Source: an uncultured Alphaproteobacteria bacterium (lineage in GTDB: Bacteria > Pseudomonadota > Alphaproteobacteria > RF32 > CAG-239). Taken from it: 56,362 nt of DNA. A program made the translations under genes and the position numbers. Position 1 is the first letter of the stretch, and every line of letters begins with the position of its first letter. Below the pieces are notes generated by a model. That model worked only from the letters and a program-made list of their open reading frames with translations. It searched no databases and was not told the origin of the DNA. The stretch covers positions 1 through 56,362 of the forward strand of contig CALXRR010000004.1 of the NCBI GenBank assembly GCA_944390905.1. Reading direction: 5' to 3'. Below, piece after piece: positions 26,003 through 33,628 of this stretch.

Positions 26003-27526
26003 TCATTTGCTTCTATTCATATTGGGCAGGCGGTAGGATAAAGCCTCGGCGATATGTATTTTTAACACATTTTCATTATTTTGCAAGTCCGCAATTGTTC
26101 TTGCTAACCGTAAAATACGGTGGTAGGCGCGGGCTGAGATGTTGTTTTTGGCTGCAAAATTGATTAATAGCTTTTCAGAATCCGAATCGAGTTTGGTGAC
26201 TTCGGTCAGGAGGTCGCCCTTAAGCTCGGCGTTGGTGTGCAGTTTGGGGGCGCCGAGGCGCTTGAAGCGTTCGCGCTGGATGCGGCGGGCGTTCATTACC
26301 CTTTCAAGGATGGCGGCGGAGCTTTCGCCGGGTTTGACATCGGCTAATTCCCAAGGGCTGACGGCGTGGACTTCAATCTGGAGGTCAATACGGTCAAGCA
26401 AAGGGCCAGAGATTTTGGATTGGTAGTCCAATGCACATAACGGGGCGCGCGGGCATTCGTGTCCGGGGATGCCCAAGTTGCCGCAGCGGCAGGGGTTCAT
26501 GGCTGCAATGAGTTGGAATTTGGCGGGATAGGTGGTGTGGGCGTTAACGCGAGAGATGGTGATAACACCGTCTTCTAAGGGTTGGCGCAGTGCCTCTAGG
26601 GTGGCGCGGTTGAACTCGGGTAATTCATCAAGAAACAAAACCCCGTTGTGCGCCAAAGAGATTTCTCCGGGGACGGCTTTACGCCCGCCGCCGACCAAGG
26701 CCGGAGTTGAGGCGTTGTGGTGAGGGGCGCGGAAAGGACGCTCCGTACAGATACGGCCGTCTTTTAAGGCGCCGGCGATGGAATGAATCATGCTGGTTTC
26801 AAGCGCTTCTTCCGGTGATAATGGCGGGAGAATGCTCGGCAGGCGAGCTGCCAGCATTGATTTGCCAGACCCAGGAGGGCCAATCATCAGCATATTATGC
26901 CCGCCGGCAGCGGCAATCTCAAGCGCGCGTTTGGCGCTTTCTTGGCCTTTGACATCTTGCATATCAAGATGAGCTTTGGCGGATTTGGGTGCGGCAGGCA
27001 AGGGCTGAGCTATGAGCTGCGTGCCTTTGAAGTGATTGATAATCGATAATAAATCCGGTGCGGCCAAAATGTCTTTTAAGCCAGACCACAGAGCCTCGGA
27101 GCCTTGTTTGGCAGGGCAGATTAAGCCAAGCTTTTTGCGGTTGGCGTGGATGGCGGTCGGTAAAATGCCGTTGACCGGCAGGATAGAGCCGTCAAGTCCG
27201 AGTTCGCCTAAGGCTATGTAGCGGCTGATTTCTTCCAGCGGGACGGCGTTCATGCAGGCTAAAATACCCAAGGCAACGGCTAAGTCATAGTGCGAGCCTT
27301 CCTTGATTAAATCAGCCGGAGCCAAGTTGATGGTAATGCGCTTGGCGGGCAATGACAAGCCCATAGAATTAAGTGCGGCGCGGACACGTTCGCGGCTTTC
27401 GCCAACGGCTTTATCAGGTAAGCCGACTATGGTAAAAGCCGGTATGCCGGAGGTGATTTGGACTTGTAAATCAACGTCTAAAGTTTCAAGACCATTAAAG
27501 GCTATGGTATTGATACGCGATAACAT
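26003..27526 (-). CDS. comM: ComM/YifB-type AAA+ ATPase (Mg-chelatase-like)
   Basis: ComM-family proteins are hexameric helicases that promote branch migration during integration of incoming DNA. The product is 507 aa. I use ATG 27526 (MLSRINTIAFNG) because it follows AAGGTGG; a GTG 9 nt upstream overlaps that site. An N-terminal Lon-protease-like ChlI domain (~1-165) precedes the AAA+ domain with Walker A GPPGSGKS (~216) and FLDELPEF as Walker B, then a C-terminal Mg-chelatase domain. The lipoprotein gene upstream stops 2 nt before this start, implying coupling. Confidence 0.93.
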   Translation of the reverse strand: MLSRINTIAFNGLETLDVDLQVQITSGIPAFTIVGLPDKAVGESRERVRAALNSMGLSLPAKRITINLAPADLIKEGSHYDLAVALGILACMNAVPLEEISRYIALGELGLDGSILPVNGILPTAIHANRKKLGLICPAKQGSEALWSGLKDILAAPDLLSIINHFKGTQLIAQPLPAAPKSAKAHLDMQDVKGQESAKRALEIAAAGGHNMLMIGPPGSGKSMLAARLPSILPPLSPEEALETSMIHSIAGALKDGRICTERPFRAPHHNASTPALVGGGRKAVPGEISLAHNGVLFLDELPEFNRATLEALRQPLEDGVITISRVNAHTTYPAKFQLIAAMNPCRCGNLGIPGHECPRAPLCALDYQSKISGPLLDRIDLQIEVHAVSPWELADVKPGESSAAILERVMNARRIQRERFKRLGAPKLHTNAELKGDLLTEVTKLDSDSEKLLINFAAKNNISARAYHRILRLARTIADLQNNENVLKIHIAEALSYRLPNMNRSK

Positions 27527-27528
27527 GT

Positions 27529-27867
27529 TTACCACCTTGGGGTGCGCTCGTGCTCTCGCCAGCGGCGGGTGGGATAAGTCTCGCGAGTGAGAAAGTCGTA
27601 TTTGGCGGTTTTGTAAGGAATATCGCGGTAGCGGACGTAGTTCTTTTGCTCATAATGACGGGCGCATTCTTCCGCCAGACCGCCCTCACCAAAGCAGTGG
27701 ATGATGTAACGCGTGGTCGGGTTAAGCAGGCTGATTTTGCTTTGCTCATTAGCGTATCCGGCCGGTGCGGGAATGTAATGAGTGACTCCCCCAGGGGCAA
27801 AATTGTCATGTTGGCAAGAGCTTAAAATAAGTGCCAGCAGGCTATATGTAAAAATTTGTCGGAGCAT
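27529..27867 (-). CDS. Small lipoprotein
   Basis: The product is 112 aa. The N-terminus is a lipoprotein signal (LLALILSSC, lipobox cysteine at 18). The mature part is polar and has two more Cys residues (HCFGEGGLAEEC). I do not recognise a family. Its stop codon is 2 nt before the comM start, and the comM ribosome binding site lies in its last codons. Confidence 0.75.
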   Translation of the reverse strand: MLRQIFTYSLLALILSSCQHDNFAPGGVTHYIPAPAGYANEQSKISLLNPTTRYIIHCFGEGGLAEECARHYEQKNYVRYRDIPYKTAKYDFLTRETYPTRRWREHERTPRW

Positions 27868-27951
27868 TGCCGTTTATCCGCTTAAAGATAGTTAATGAGG
27901 CTATGATAAGGGTAAATGTTTAATATATATTTAAGGGAAGGGAGTTCTTGG

Positions 27952-28097
27952 GAGTTTGCAAAACCCTTATCATACTAGCAGATTTGCTCCTTATGTACTG
28001 GTTTTTGTACACCGCGTCGCAAATCTGCGGCGTAGCATAAGGATTTATCAAACTCTTAGAATCCATATTTTAAAGGCTCGCCATTGCGACGAGCCTT
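27952..28097. repeat. Palindromic repeat P, copy 2, with terminator hairpin
   Basis: A 104-bp palindrome runs from GAGTTTG (27952) to CAAACTC (28049-28055). Inner arms are GCAGATTTGC and GCAAATCTGC around GTAC-loop-GTAC. The same spacer and AAGGCTCGCC hairpin as copy 1 follow. This copy is more perfectly palindromic than 13930-14033. It lies between the lipoprotein gene and the second Cys-rich gene. Confidence 0.75.
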
Positions 28098-28118
28098 AGG
28101 GTTAGTGGTTGGTAGATA

Positions 28119-28153
28119 GGGGCTAAGGACGAACTTCGTTCGCACCCTGCCCC
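28119..28153. repeat. Hairpin just downstream of Cys-rich gene 2
   Basis: GGGGC/GCCCC, AGG/CCT and CGAAC/GTTCG form a nested hairpin with a 3-nt loop. It begins 10 nt after the stop codon of the minus-strand gene. It matches 5288-5321. It may terminate transcription; it also resembles the hairpin found downstream of variable repeats in diversity-generating retroelements. Confidence 0.65.
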
Positions 28154-28163
28154 TGTTGGGTAC

Positions 28164-28310
28164 CTAGAAAGCCATGACCGGGCGAACGGAGGTGTGGTAG
28201 CCGTTGTACTTACCGTTGCCGTGCATATTGAACGAACCATTCGGATTGGCGCTGAAGCTCCACGCGTCGTAGTAGGAGTACTCAGACGACGACCAAACGC
28301 TCTCAGCGCC
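28164..28310 (-). other. Candidate variable repeat at the 3' end of Cys-rich gene 2
   Basis: The last ~49 codons are GC-richer than the rest of the gene. Many are NNC codons: TAC, TCC, GAC, AGC, CAC, AAC and ACC fill the positions after the WSSSE motif up to the terminal SVRPVMAF. Random change of AAC codons at their two adenines would give exactly this set. The final 28 nt are identical to those of gene 1 and could act as the priming end. No template repeat or reverse transcriptase is in the window. Confidence 0.4.
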
Positions 28311-29108
28311 GTTGTAAGTGTTTCCTAGGATTGTTGCTGCACTGGTACCTGCTTTGGACTGAATTTCCAAAATAGCAGCGTTGAATTTGGTGAAGTTAGC
28401 TGAATTATCTAAGGCGTTTCTTAATAATCCGCCTGATGGCAGGCACCATGTTTTACCTCCTTCTTTATAATTCTTAGTTGCCCATGCCGCAGGATATTTT
28501 GAGCTGTTACCTTGAGCGGTAATTTTATCCGTATTGGTACAACTTGCCTGAATATCGGTCAAACTTGATTCTGATGTTATGTTAGTAAGCCCCGGAATAT
28601 CAGTTTCATATCCACCCCATGCAATATCGGTAGCTACTGGCTTATGCGTCATCACCCAACCATTCTGGCTGGCTGATTTTTCATAGATTACAATACCAAG
28701 CAATTTCTTGCTGGAAATATAATCATTTGAGCAAGTACCATCAGCATAATACAACGCTCCGATGGTACAGTTCGCGGTATTAGCCTCGCAGGATTTGGTA
28801 TCCGCGTTCCATGTAAGATTCGCAGCACATTTACAGATATTGTATTTGCCGTTACAGGCTTTGCCGGCGCCGCCGGTTTGGTTGGTGCCAGTGCAGGAGA
28901 GGGTGAAGCCATATTCATTACAGAATTCCGAATCGGATTTGAAGCAAGCCCATTTGTTGCCGAAGGGACATTTGACGCCATTGCCGCCGGAGCAAGAGGT
29001 TTCGGTATAGCCCAAAGTCGCGCAATCTTGAGTGGCGACGCACTGGGCAAAAGTTAAATTTGGGATTAAGGACAGAGATGTCCCTATCAATAAAAAGCGT
29101 ATTTTCAT
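28164..29108 (-). CDS. Secreted Cys-rich protein with DUF1566-like C-terminus (paralog 2)
   Basis: The product is 314 aa, the same length as paralog 1. It has a signal peptide (~1-21) and a Cys-rich N-terminal domain starting QCVATQDCATLGYTE and continuing GVKCPFGNKWACF. The DUF1566-like domain has GIVIYEKSA, WCLPSGGLL, VWSSSEYSYYDAW and SVRPVMAF. The first ~90 residues are close to paralog 1, the central part much less so, and the last 9 codons are again identical at nucleotide level. A long structured leader precedes it. It is probably exported and surface-exposed, with a binding role inferred only from the fold. Confidence 0.87.
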   Translation of the reverse strand: MKIRFLLIGTSLSLIPNLTFAQCVATQDCATLGYTETSCSGGNGVKCPFGNKWACFKSDSEFCNEYGFTLSCTGTNQTGGAGKACNGKYNICKCAANLTWNADTKSCEANTANCTIGALYYADGTCSNDYISSKKLLGIVIYEKSASQNGWVMTHKPVATDIAWGGYETDIPGLTNITSESSLTDIQASCTNTDKITAQGNSSKYPAAWATKNYKEGGKTWCLPSGGLLRNALDNSANFTKFNAAILEIQSKAGTSAATILGNTYNGAESVWSSSEYSYYDAWSFSANPNGSFNMHGNGKYNGYHTSVRPVMAF

Positions 29109-29114
29109 AACTGA

Positions 29115-29293
29115 AGCTCCATTGTTTTTATAGTTAAAACAAATGCCGCTTAGTTATGGAACCAAGACGGCATGGAGCTCAAAAACTGTCTAGATAGCAG
29201 TCGCTGTTATTCAATATATTACCAGCACTCCACACCAAGGTGGAATTTTATCTAGAGGTGTTTTTGAGACACCACAGCCGGTTCATCCAACTG
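29115..29293 (-). promoter_or_regulatory. Structured 5' leader of Cys-rich gene 2
   Basis: In transcript order on the minus strand: hairpin CAGTTGG/CCGGCTG (29275-29293), hairpin GGTGT/ACACC (29257-29273), a TAAAATT linker, hairpin GCTG/CAGC (29203-29226), then a three-way junction (29115-29179). The junction has a perfect 8-bp outer stem AGCTCCAT/ATGGAGCT, an arm closed by ATGCCG/CGGCAT (29143-29173) and an arm TTGTTTT/AAAACAA (29122-29142) with AACTA in the loop. GGAG, 8 nt before the start codon, is inside the outer stem. Confidence 0.7.
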
Positions 29294-29580
29294 CAGATTC
29301 AGAATACCACTTTGGGGCAAAGGTTGCAAGCGGTTTTTGATGTAATGGTGTAATATCAATTTTCAAGGCAGAATGGTGGTATTTAAAGTTGTTTGGCTAA
29401 TTTTGTCTAGCAATTTTAGGGAAGGGGAAGGTAAAGGAGGAGTAGAATAGGGAGGCAGGGGATTGAAGAATGGAGTAGTTGAAGGAGGGTAAAGATTGGC
29501 GGGAGGAGGGGCGTTTGGGGATAGTTGGGATTGAAGAGAAGTTTAGGAAAATGTGGGCTGGCTAAGGGTAAGGGGAAAGG

Positions 29581-29619
29581 CTCCGGCAGAGCCGGAGGCA
29601 CAAGCTGTACCAGCTTGTG
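29581..29619. repeat. Double-hairpin repeat, copy 3
   Basis: CTCCGGC/GCCGGAG followed by CACAAGCTG/CAGCTTGTG, then TTGGATG and a T-run. The ~80 bp after it, ending in a TTTTGTCTAGCAG box, align with the sequence after copy 2 (7020-7109). Confidence 0.7.
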
Positions 29620-29876
29620 TTGGATGTTTTTTATAAAGAGTTCTGAAAAATAAGAATTGAATATTTGGTTGGGGTAAAATTGTATTTGCGGCTAATTTTG
29701 TCTAGCAGATTTAAGGTAGGAGGTATCAAAGGAAAGGAGGTAAAAAAAGGTTAAAAAAATAATTCCGGCTCAAGCGTGCTGGGGCTGCCCTCTCCCGACG
29801 GTTCAGCCGCTACCCTCTCCCTGCACGGGAGAGGGAAATGTTTAGGTGCAAGTTGGTAAGAAGAACGGTGAAAAGG

Positions 29877-29916
29877 CTTCGGCTTTCGCCGGAGGCACAA
29901 GCTGTACCAGCTTGTG
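29877..29916. repeat. Double-hairpin repeat, copy 4
   Basis: CTTCGGC/GCCGGAG (one G-T pair) followed by CACAAGCTG/CAGCTTGTG, then TTGGATGG. A TTTTGTCTA box follows at 29952. Confidence 0.65.
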
Positions 29917-30298
29917 TTGGATGGTTGATTTTATAACTGTTGCAACATATAGGCAATTTTGTCTATCACAAAAGAAGAAGAGGAAAAAGAAATTAGTGAG
30001 GAAAAGGGGCGCAAGAGGATATGAGCTAAGGGATTAGATGAGTAGAGTAATTTAGTTTGATAGATAATTTTGTCTGGCAGCTCAGAGGGTATAGCTTATA
30101 AGTAAGGAAAAATGGGAAGAAAGGTAAAAAAGGCCAGAGCTTTGCTCTGGTGATTCCCCTCTCCCGACGGCTTAGCCGCTACCCTCTCCGCCGGAGAGGG
30201 ATTTTAAGGGAGGCAATTAATTAGAGGAGATGAGGGGTGCTTGGAAAGGGGGAGGTAAATGCCATAAGTCTGTAGTTGGGAAAAAGATTTTGCTTTGC

Positions 30299-30340
30299 TT
30301 GACAAAAAATGCTTGCAAAATAAATAAATTTGTGTATAGT
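30299..30340 (+). promoter_or_regulatory. Promoter of the rpsF operon
   Basis: The best pair is TTGCAA (30313-30318), 16 nt, TATAGT (30335-30340), preceded by a second -35-like TTGACA at 30299-30304. TGTG stands just before the -10, as in the accessory promoters. Confidence 0.6.
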
Positions 30341-30448
30341 GCAATCGTTCCTTGCTCGAGTTTGATGATGAATTCGGGCTATACAGTGTATTAATGTCTG
30401 GGCTTTGTCGGCTCAGGCTTTTGTTGAGAATCCATAAGGAGATTTTGT
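30341..30448 (+). promoter_or_regulatory. rpsF leader with two hairpins
   Basis: Two 8-bp hairpins precede rpsF: GCTCGAGT/ATTCGGGC (30354-30379) and GTCTGGGC/GCTCAGGC (30396-30418, loop TTTGTCG). AAGGAG precedes the start codon. In other bacteria an S6:S18 complex represses this operon through its leader; whether these hairpins are that site is inference. Confidence 0.45.
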
Positions 30449-30790
30449 ATGACTAATTATGAAAGCGTGCTCATTGCACGTCAGGACTTGGGTGCTTCTC
30501 AAGTAAACAGCATTGTGGAAGATCTCTCCAATGTTATTAAAAAAGAAGGCGGCGAAGTCGTTAGAGTTGATAACTGGGGTTTGAAAAACCTGGCTTATCG
30601 TATTAAGAAAAACCGTAAGGGTCACTATGTTTTGATGAACATTTCTGCTCCTGCTACCGCTATTGCCGAATTTGAACGTGTTATGCGCGTTAATGAAGAT
30701 ATTATCCGTTATATGACGGTTAAAGTCGAAGAGTTCAGCAATGCTAACGAGGCTGACAGCGATAAAAATGCTGCTGCCGTTGAAGAATAA
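30449..30790 (+). CDS. rpsF: 30S ribosomal protein S6
   Basis: S6 binds the central domain of 16S rRNA together with S18. The product is 113 aa. It opens with [11 protein letters not shown], has the [23 protein letters not shown] core and an acidic C-terminal tail. It is the first gene of rpsF-rpsR-rplI, with AAGGAG upstream. Confidence 0.97.
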   Translation: MTNYESVLIARQDLGASQVNSIVEDLSNVIKKEGGEVVRVDNWGLKNLAYRIKKNRKGHYVLMNISAPATAIAEFERVMRVNEDIIRYMTVKVEEFSNANEADSDKNAAAVEE

Positions 30791-30802
30791 GGAGTGTGGA
30801 TT

Positions 30803-31030
30803 ATGGCTAAACAGGTTTTCTTCAGAAGAAAAAAAGCTTGTCCGTTTTCTGGCGAAGACGCTTTGAAAATTGACTACAAAGATGTTAAGCTCCTTTCAAG
30901 ATATATTTCTGAAAAAGGAAAAATCATCCCGAGCCGTATTACCTCGGTTTCTGTTAAAAAACAAAGAGAGCTGGCCAGAGCTATTAAACGTGCTCGTTAC
31001 ATCGGCTTGCTTCCGTTTGTGGCTGATTAA
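30803..31030 (+). CDS. rpsR: 30S ribosomal protein S18
   Basis: S18 forms a heterodimer with S6 on the 30S platform. ATG 30803 ([11 protein letters not shown]) is 9 nt after AAGGAG; a GTG at 30794 is too close. The product is 75 aa with the conserved [19 protein letters not shown] and [10 protein letters not shown]. It lies between rpsF and rplI. Confidence 0.97.
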   Translation: MAKQVFFRRKKACPFSGEDALKIDYKDVKLLSRYISEKGKIIPSRITSVSVKKQRELARAIKRARYIGLLPFVAD

Positions 31031-31048
31031 TCGGAAGGAGTGTTAAAT

Positions 31049-31534
31049 ATGGAAATTATTCTTCTGGAACATGTTGATAAACTCGGTAAAATGGGTGACA
31101 AAGTTAACGTTAAAAACGGTTATGCTCGTAACTATTTGTTGCCGGCTAAAAAGGCTTTGCGTGCAACTGAGGCTAACGTTGCTTTGTATGAAAAGAAAAA
31201 AGCTGAGCTGGAAGCTCACAACAAGGCTTTGTTTGATGAAGCTAGCAAAACCGCTGAGGCTTTGAAAGGCTTTAGTGCGATTTTGATTCGTCAAGCTGCC
31301 GAAACCGGTCAATTGTACGGTTCTGTTACCATTCGTGACATTGCCGCTGCGATTAAAGAAGCTGGTTTTGCAGTTGAACGCCGTTGTGTATTCCTTGATA
31401 AGCCGATTAAGGATTTGGGTGTATATGAAGTTCGTTTGGACTTGCATCCGGAAGTTAATCAGACCATTCTGGTTAATGTAGCCAGAACTGAGGATGAAGC
31501 TAAAAAGCAAGCTAAAGCTTATTCTGCTGAATAA
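31049..31534 (+). CDS. rplI: 50S ribosomal protein L9
   Basis: L9 bridges the base of the L1 stalk and affects frame maintenance. ATG 31049 (MEIILLEHVDKLG) is preceded by AAGGAG. The product is 161 aa, with the N-terminal RNA-binding domain (VKNGYARNYLLP), a connecting helix and the C-terminal domain. It is the last gene of the operon, before a terminator. Confidence 0.97.
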   Translation: MEIILLEHVDKLGKMGDKVNVKNGYARNYLLPAKKALRATEANVALYEKKKAELEAHNKALFDEASKTAEALKGFSAILIRQAAETGQLYGSVTIRDIAAAIKEAGFAVERRCVFLDKPIKDLGVYEVRLDLHPEVNQTILVNVARTEDEAKKQAKAYSAE

Positions 31535-31560
31535 TATAAAGCAGAGCTTTGTTGAAAAGA

Positions 31561-31590
31561 CCTTGGGCCGCGTGGCTCGGGGTTTTTTTT
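31561..31590 (+). terminator. Terminator of rpsF-rpsR-rplI
   Basis: CCTTGGGCC/GGCTCGGGG with loop GCGT, followed by eight T. Confidence 0.88.
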
Positions 31591-31653
31591 ATGCTTGATT
31601 ATATGAATTGGCAATGCTATAGTAAGCTTAACTTGGGTATGAGGAGAAAATTG

Positions 31654-32046
31654 ATGGCAGAGAAAGAGCCGTCCCAGCGTCAGCTCAGAGTGGGACAAGA
31701 AATCAAAAAAATTATTGCTAAGCAGATTGAGCGTGATGAAATTCGCAATTTGCAAAATGTGGGGACTTTGGTGACAATTATGGAGGTCAAAGTATCACCG
31801 GATTTGAAATATGCGACGGTATATGTGATTACTTCGGATAAAAACAAAGAGCTGGAGGTTATCGGTGGCTTGCAGCTGGCGTCAAACTATTTGCGCAAGG
31901 TGATTATGGCTAAGACCGAACTGCGTTATGTGCCGGAGCTTAACTTCAAAATTGATAAAAGTTTTGAAGAGGTTGATAAAATCGAAAAGTTGTTGCGTGA
32001 CCCGAAAGTAGCACGAGATTTGCAGGCGCCGAAAACTGAAGAGTAA
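31654..32046 (+). CDS. rbfA: Ribosome-binding factor A
   Basis: RbfA assists late maturation of the 30S subunit. I chose ATG 31654 (MAEKEPSQRQ), 7 nt after GAGGAG; the ATG at 31639 includes that site and the frame upstream crosses the rplI terminator. The product is 130 aa with RVGQEIKKIIAKQI and VSPDLKYATVYV typical of the KH-like fold. In most Alphaproteobacteria rbfA is in infB-rbfA-truB-rpsO-pnp. Here it follows rplI, and three orphan genes plus a lipoprotein separate it from truB. Confidence 0.94.
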   Translation: MAEKEPSQRQLRVGQEIKKIIAKQIERDEIRNLQNVGTLVTIMEVKVSPDLKYATVYVITSDKNKELEVIGGLQLASNYLRKVIMAKTELRYVPELNFKIDKSFEEVDKIEKLLRDPKVARDLQAPKTEE

Positions 32047-32060
32047 TTGAAACTTTTGAG

Positions 32061-32094
32061 AAAAAGCCGTCCTTTAATCAGGGCGGCTTTTTTA
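32061..32094 (+). terminator. Terminator of rbfA
   Basis: AAAGCCGTCC pairs with GGGCGGCTTT around a short loop, followed by T. The next promoter's -35 starts at 32095, directly after the T-tract. Confidence 0.8.
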
Positions 32095-32172
32095 TTGACT
32101 CTTACCAAACTTGTGCTAAAACGAAGGTATTCTTAATTATAATTATGTTTAATTTTTAATAGCTTATTTATT
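32095..32172 (+). promoter_or_regulatory. Accessory-gene promoter with SD-less leader
   Basis: TTGACT (32095-32100), a 16-nt spacer ending TTGTGC, then TAAAAC (32117-32122). The spacer has CTTACCA in place of TTTGTCTA. The leader ends TTTAATAGCTTATTTATT before ATGGA. Confidence 0.5.
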
Positions 32173-33048
32173 ATGGAAAGAGAGAAAAAATTTTTTTCGG
32201 TTAATATGTATTTTTCAGGACGGAAGATAGCTCAGCGCTTGCAGGGGAAGTTTGAAGCTTTGCAACGTTTGAATTCGGCAGGAGATGCGGAGAGCATTGA
32301 TTGTCGTGGAAAAAAGTATCATCCGGAGGCAAATGATTTATTGGTTGTCAGAGAAAAGGATGGACTGACCTTGTATCGCTATAATTCCGGAAGCCACTGT
32401 TTTGAGAAAGGTCCGGTTGGGGTTGAGAAATATATTTCTTGTAAAATTGGATTTTTGTTCTGGGCTCTTGAGAAATGGCAGTATATGTCTTTTGAGGCTC
32501 CGATTATGCATGAAACTTTGGGAAGTCAATGCGATTACAGAAGTTTTTTTAACGGATTGTTGTTTCGGAATACTAGCTACGAATTTTTTCAGTATATGTT
32601 GGTGGGATGGAAAAAATTGTACCATTTTGATTGGGTGAATGTGAATTTGTACGGAGTGTTTAAGCACAGAGGAATGTTTATGTTTGCTCAGCGGAGAGAC
32701 GGTTTGTATGATGTTTTGACTAGTGTGGGACGTTGGTTTGTGCCACGGAAGTTTTGCATTTTGAAGGCCGTTGTTGCTGAAATAGGGTATGGTATGGTGT
32801 TTGCTTGGGATGAAAAAGAGCAAGGATTCCGAAAACTATATGACGGAAAAGACTGGATGCCGGCGCTTAATCTGGTTATGGATTATAAAGACGGCTTAGT
32901 AAAGTTATACGGAATTACGCCGGAGGGGTTGAAACTTTTGGCGGAAGGTGAAAAACTGACTGCTAAGCATGATAAATCTTTGGTGTTGGGCGGTAAGGAG
33001 TTTAAACTGCGAAAAGGGCATGACCTGTGGTATGATTTTGATGCATAA
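32173..33048 (+). CDS. Orphan protein, possibly WG-repeat-like
   Basis: The product is 291 aa and I do not recognise its family. There is no signal peptide or membrane segment. It is rich in aromatic residues and alternating beta-strand patterns. The segment RRDGLYDVLTSVGRWFVP resembles a WG repeat (nG-yGlid--G--vvP), and weaker versions occur near LVVREKDGLTLYRYN and VMDYKDGLVKLYG. A beta-sheet repeat protein is possible. It has its own promoter and terminator and no Shine-Dalgarno. It is the first of the orphan genes placed between rbfA and truB. Confidence 0.75.
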   Translation: MEREKKFFSVNMYFSGRKIAQRLQGKFEALQRLNSAGDAESIDCRGKKYHPEANDLLVVREKDGLTLYRYNSGSHCFEKGPVGVEKYISCKIGFLFWALEKWQYMSFEAPIMHETLGSQCDYRSFFNGLLFRNTSYEFFQYMLVGWKKLYHFDWVNVNLYGVFKHRGMFMFAQRRDGLYDVLTSVGRWFVPRKFCILKAVVAEIGYGMVFAWDEKEQGFRKLYDGKDWMPALNLVMDYKDGLVKLYGITPEGLKLLAEGEKLTAKHDKSLVLGGKEFKLRKGHDLWYDFDA

Positions 33049-33065
33049 TCGAAAAAATATTAAAA

Positions 33066-33102
33066 AACGCGTTGTTCATGGAGAACAGCGCGTTATTTTT
33101 TT
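33066..33102. terminator. Bidirectional terminator
   Basis: AACGCGTTGTTC pairs with GAACAGCGCGTT around 5 nt, followed by a long T-run; it separates two convergent genes. Confidence 0.8.
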
Positions 33103-33477
33103 TTACTCTTCGAGTTCAAGGTACAAGCCATGGTCGTCACGAATGTAGAGAACACGGCCGTGGTAAAGAATAATATCTTCAGTGGTGGGGACGGTTAAGC
33201 GTGTCTCATATTCGGGAACAAAATAACTTGTTCCATAGATTTCCATTAAGAAGTTGTCTTCTTCAGCATCAACAAGCCAAACCGGACGGTTGTGATAAAT
33301 GGTGAGCTGGACGTTTTTTACCTTGAAGCCTGTGCTTTCAAAGTGTTGTTTGACCTCGTCAGGCGTGAGGAGGAAGTATTCACTCCAGAGCTGTGACGAC
33401 GATGGTTGATAACTCTTACACGAAGGTAGGGCGATGGCGCTTATCAGCACCAAAAGCCAAAGTGTTATTGCTTTCAT
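33103..33477 (-). CDS. Small lipoprotein
   Basis: The product is 124 aa. The lipobox is in IALPSC (Cys at 20). The mature protein contains a WSEYFLLTPDEVKQHFESTGF helix segment and beta-rich remainder ending GLYLELEE. The family is unknown. It is the only minus-strand gene in the inserted block. Its leader is AT-rich and also lacks a clear ribosome binding site; a TTGACT lies about 55 nt upstream of the start codon on the minus strand, without a convincing -10 partner. Confidence 0.75.
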   Translation of the reverse strand: MKAITLWLLVLISAIALPSCKSYQPSSSQLWSEYFLLTPDEVKQHFESTGFKVKNVQLTIYHNRPVWLVDAEEDNFLMEIYGTSYFVPEYETRLTVPTTEDIILYHGRVLYIRDDHGLYLELEE

Positions 33478-33553
33478 AATATATAAATTATAGTTTGATG
33501 TGATGATTATGAGAGGTAAATGCTAAAAAGTCAAGATTTTTGTAAAAAAATAG

Positions 33554-33628
33554 TTGCTTTTTGTCTAGATGTGGTGTAGAGTGGCGGGGATTAATGGTTT
33601 TTATGTTTAATTATTTAATTATTATTAT
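33554..33628 (+). promoter_or_regulatory. Promoter of the TTGACTTTTGTCTA class with SD-less leader
   Basis: TTGCTT (33554-33559), a 17-nt spacer with TTTGTCTAGATGTGGTG, then TAGAGT (33577-33582). The leader ends GTTTAATTATTTAATTATTA and reaches ATGGA without a Shine-Dalgarno. Confidence 0.6.

Larger units (their letters stand above)
29294..30298. other. Gene-free region of repeated non-coding units
   Basis: No credible gene. The plus strand carries four TTTTGTCT boxes (29397-29410, 29692-29705, 29952-29965, 30063-30077), each followed by a purine-rich tract. Two double hairpins (29581, 29877) and two CTCTCC/GAGAGG hairpins (29789-29854, 30158-30205) alternate with them. The order box, purine tract, double hairpin repeats, and part of it aligns with 6673-6842. 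This suggests a reiterated unit, either decayed cassettes or short transcripts. Confidence 0.55.

Noticed and set aside
29846-30037. 63-residue frame in the gene desert
   Set aside because: It spans repeat copy 4 and has no supporting signal.
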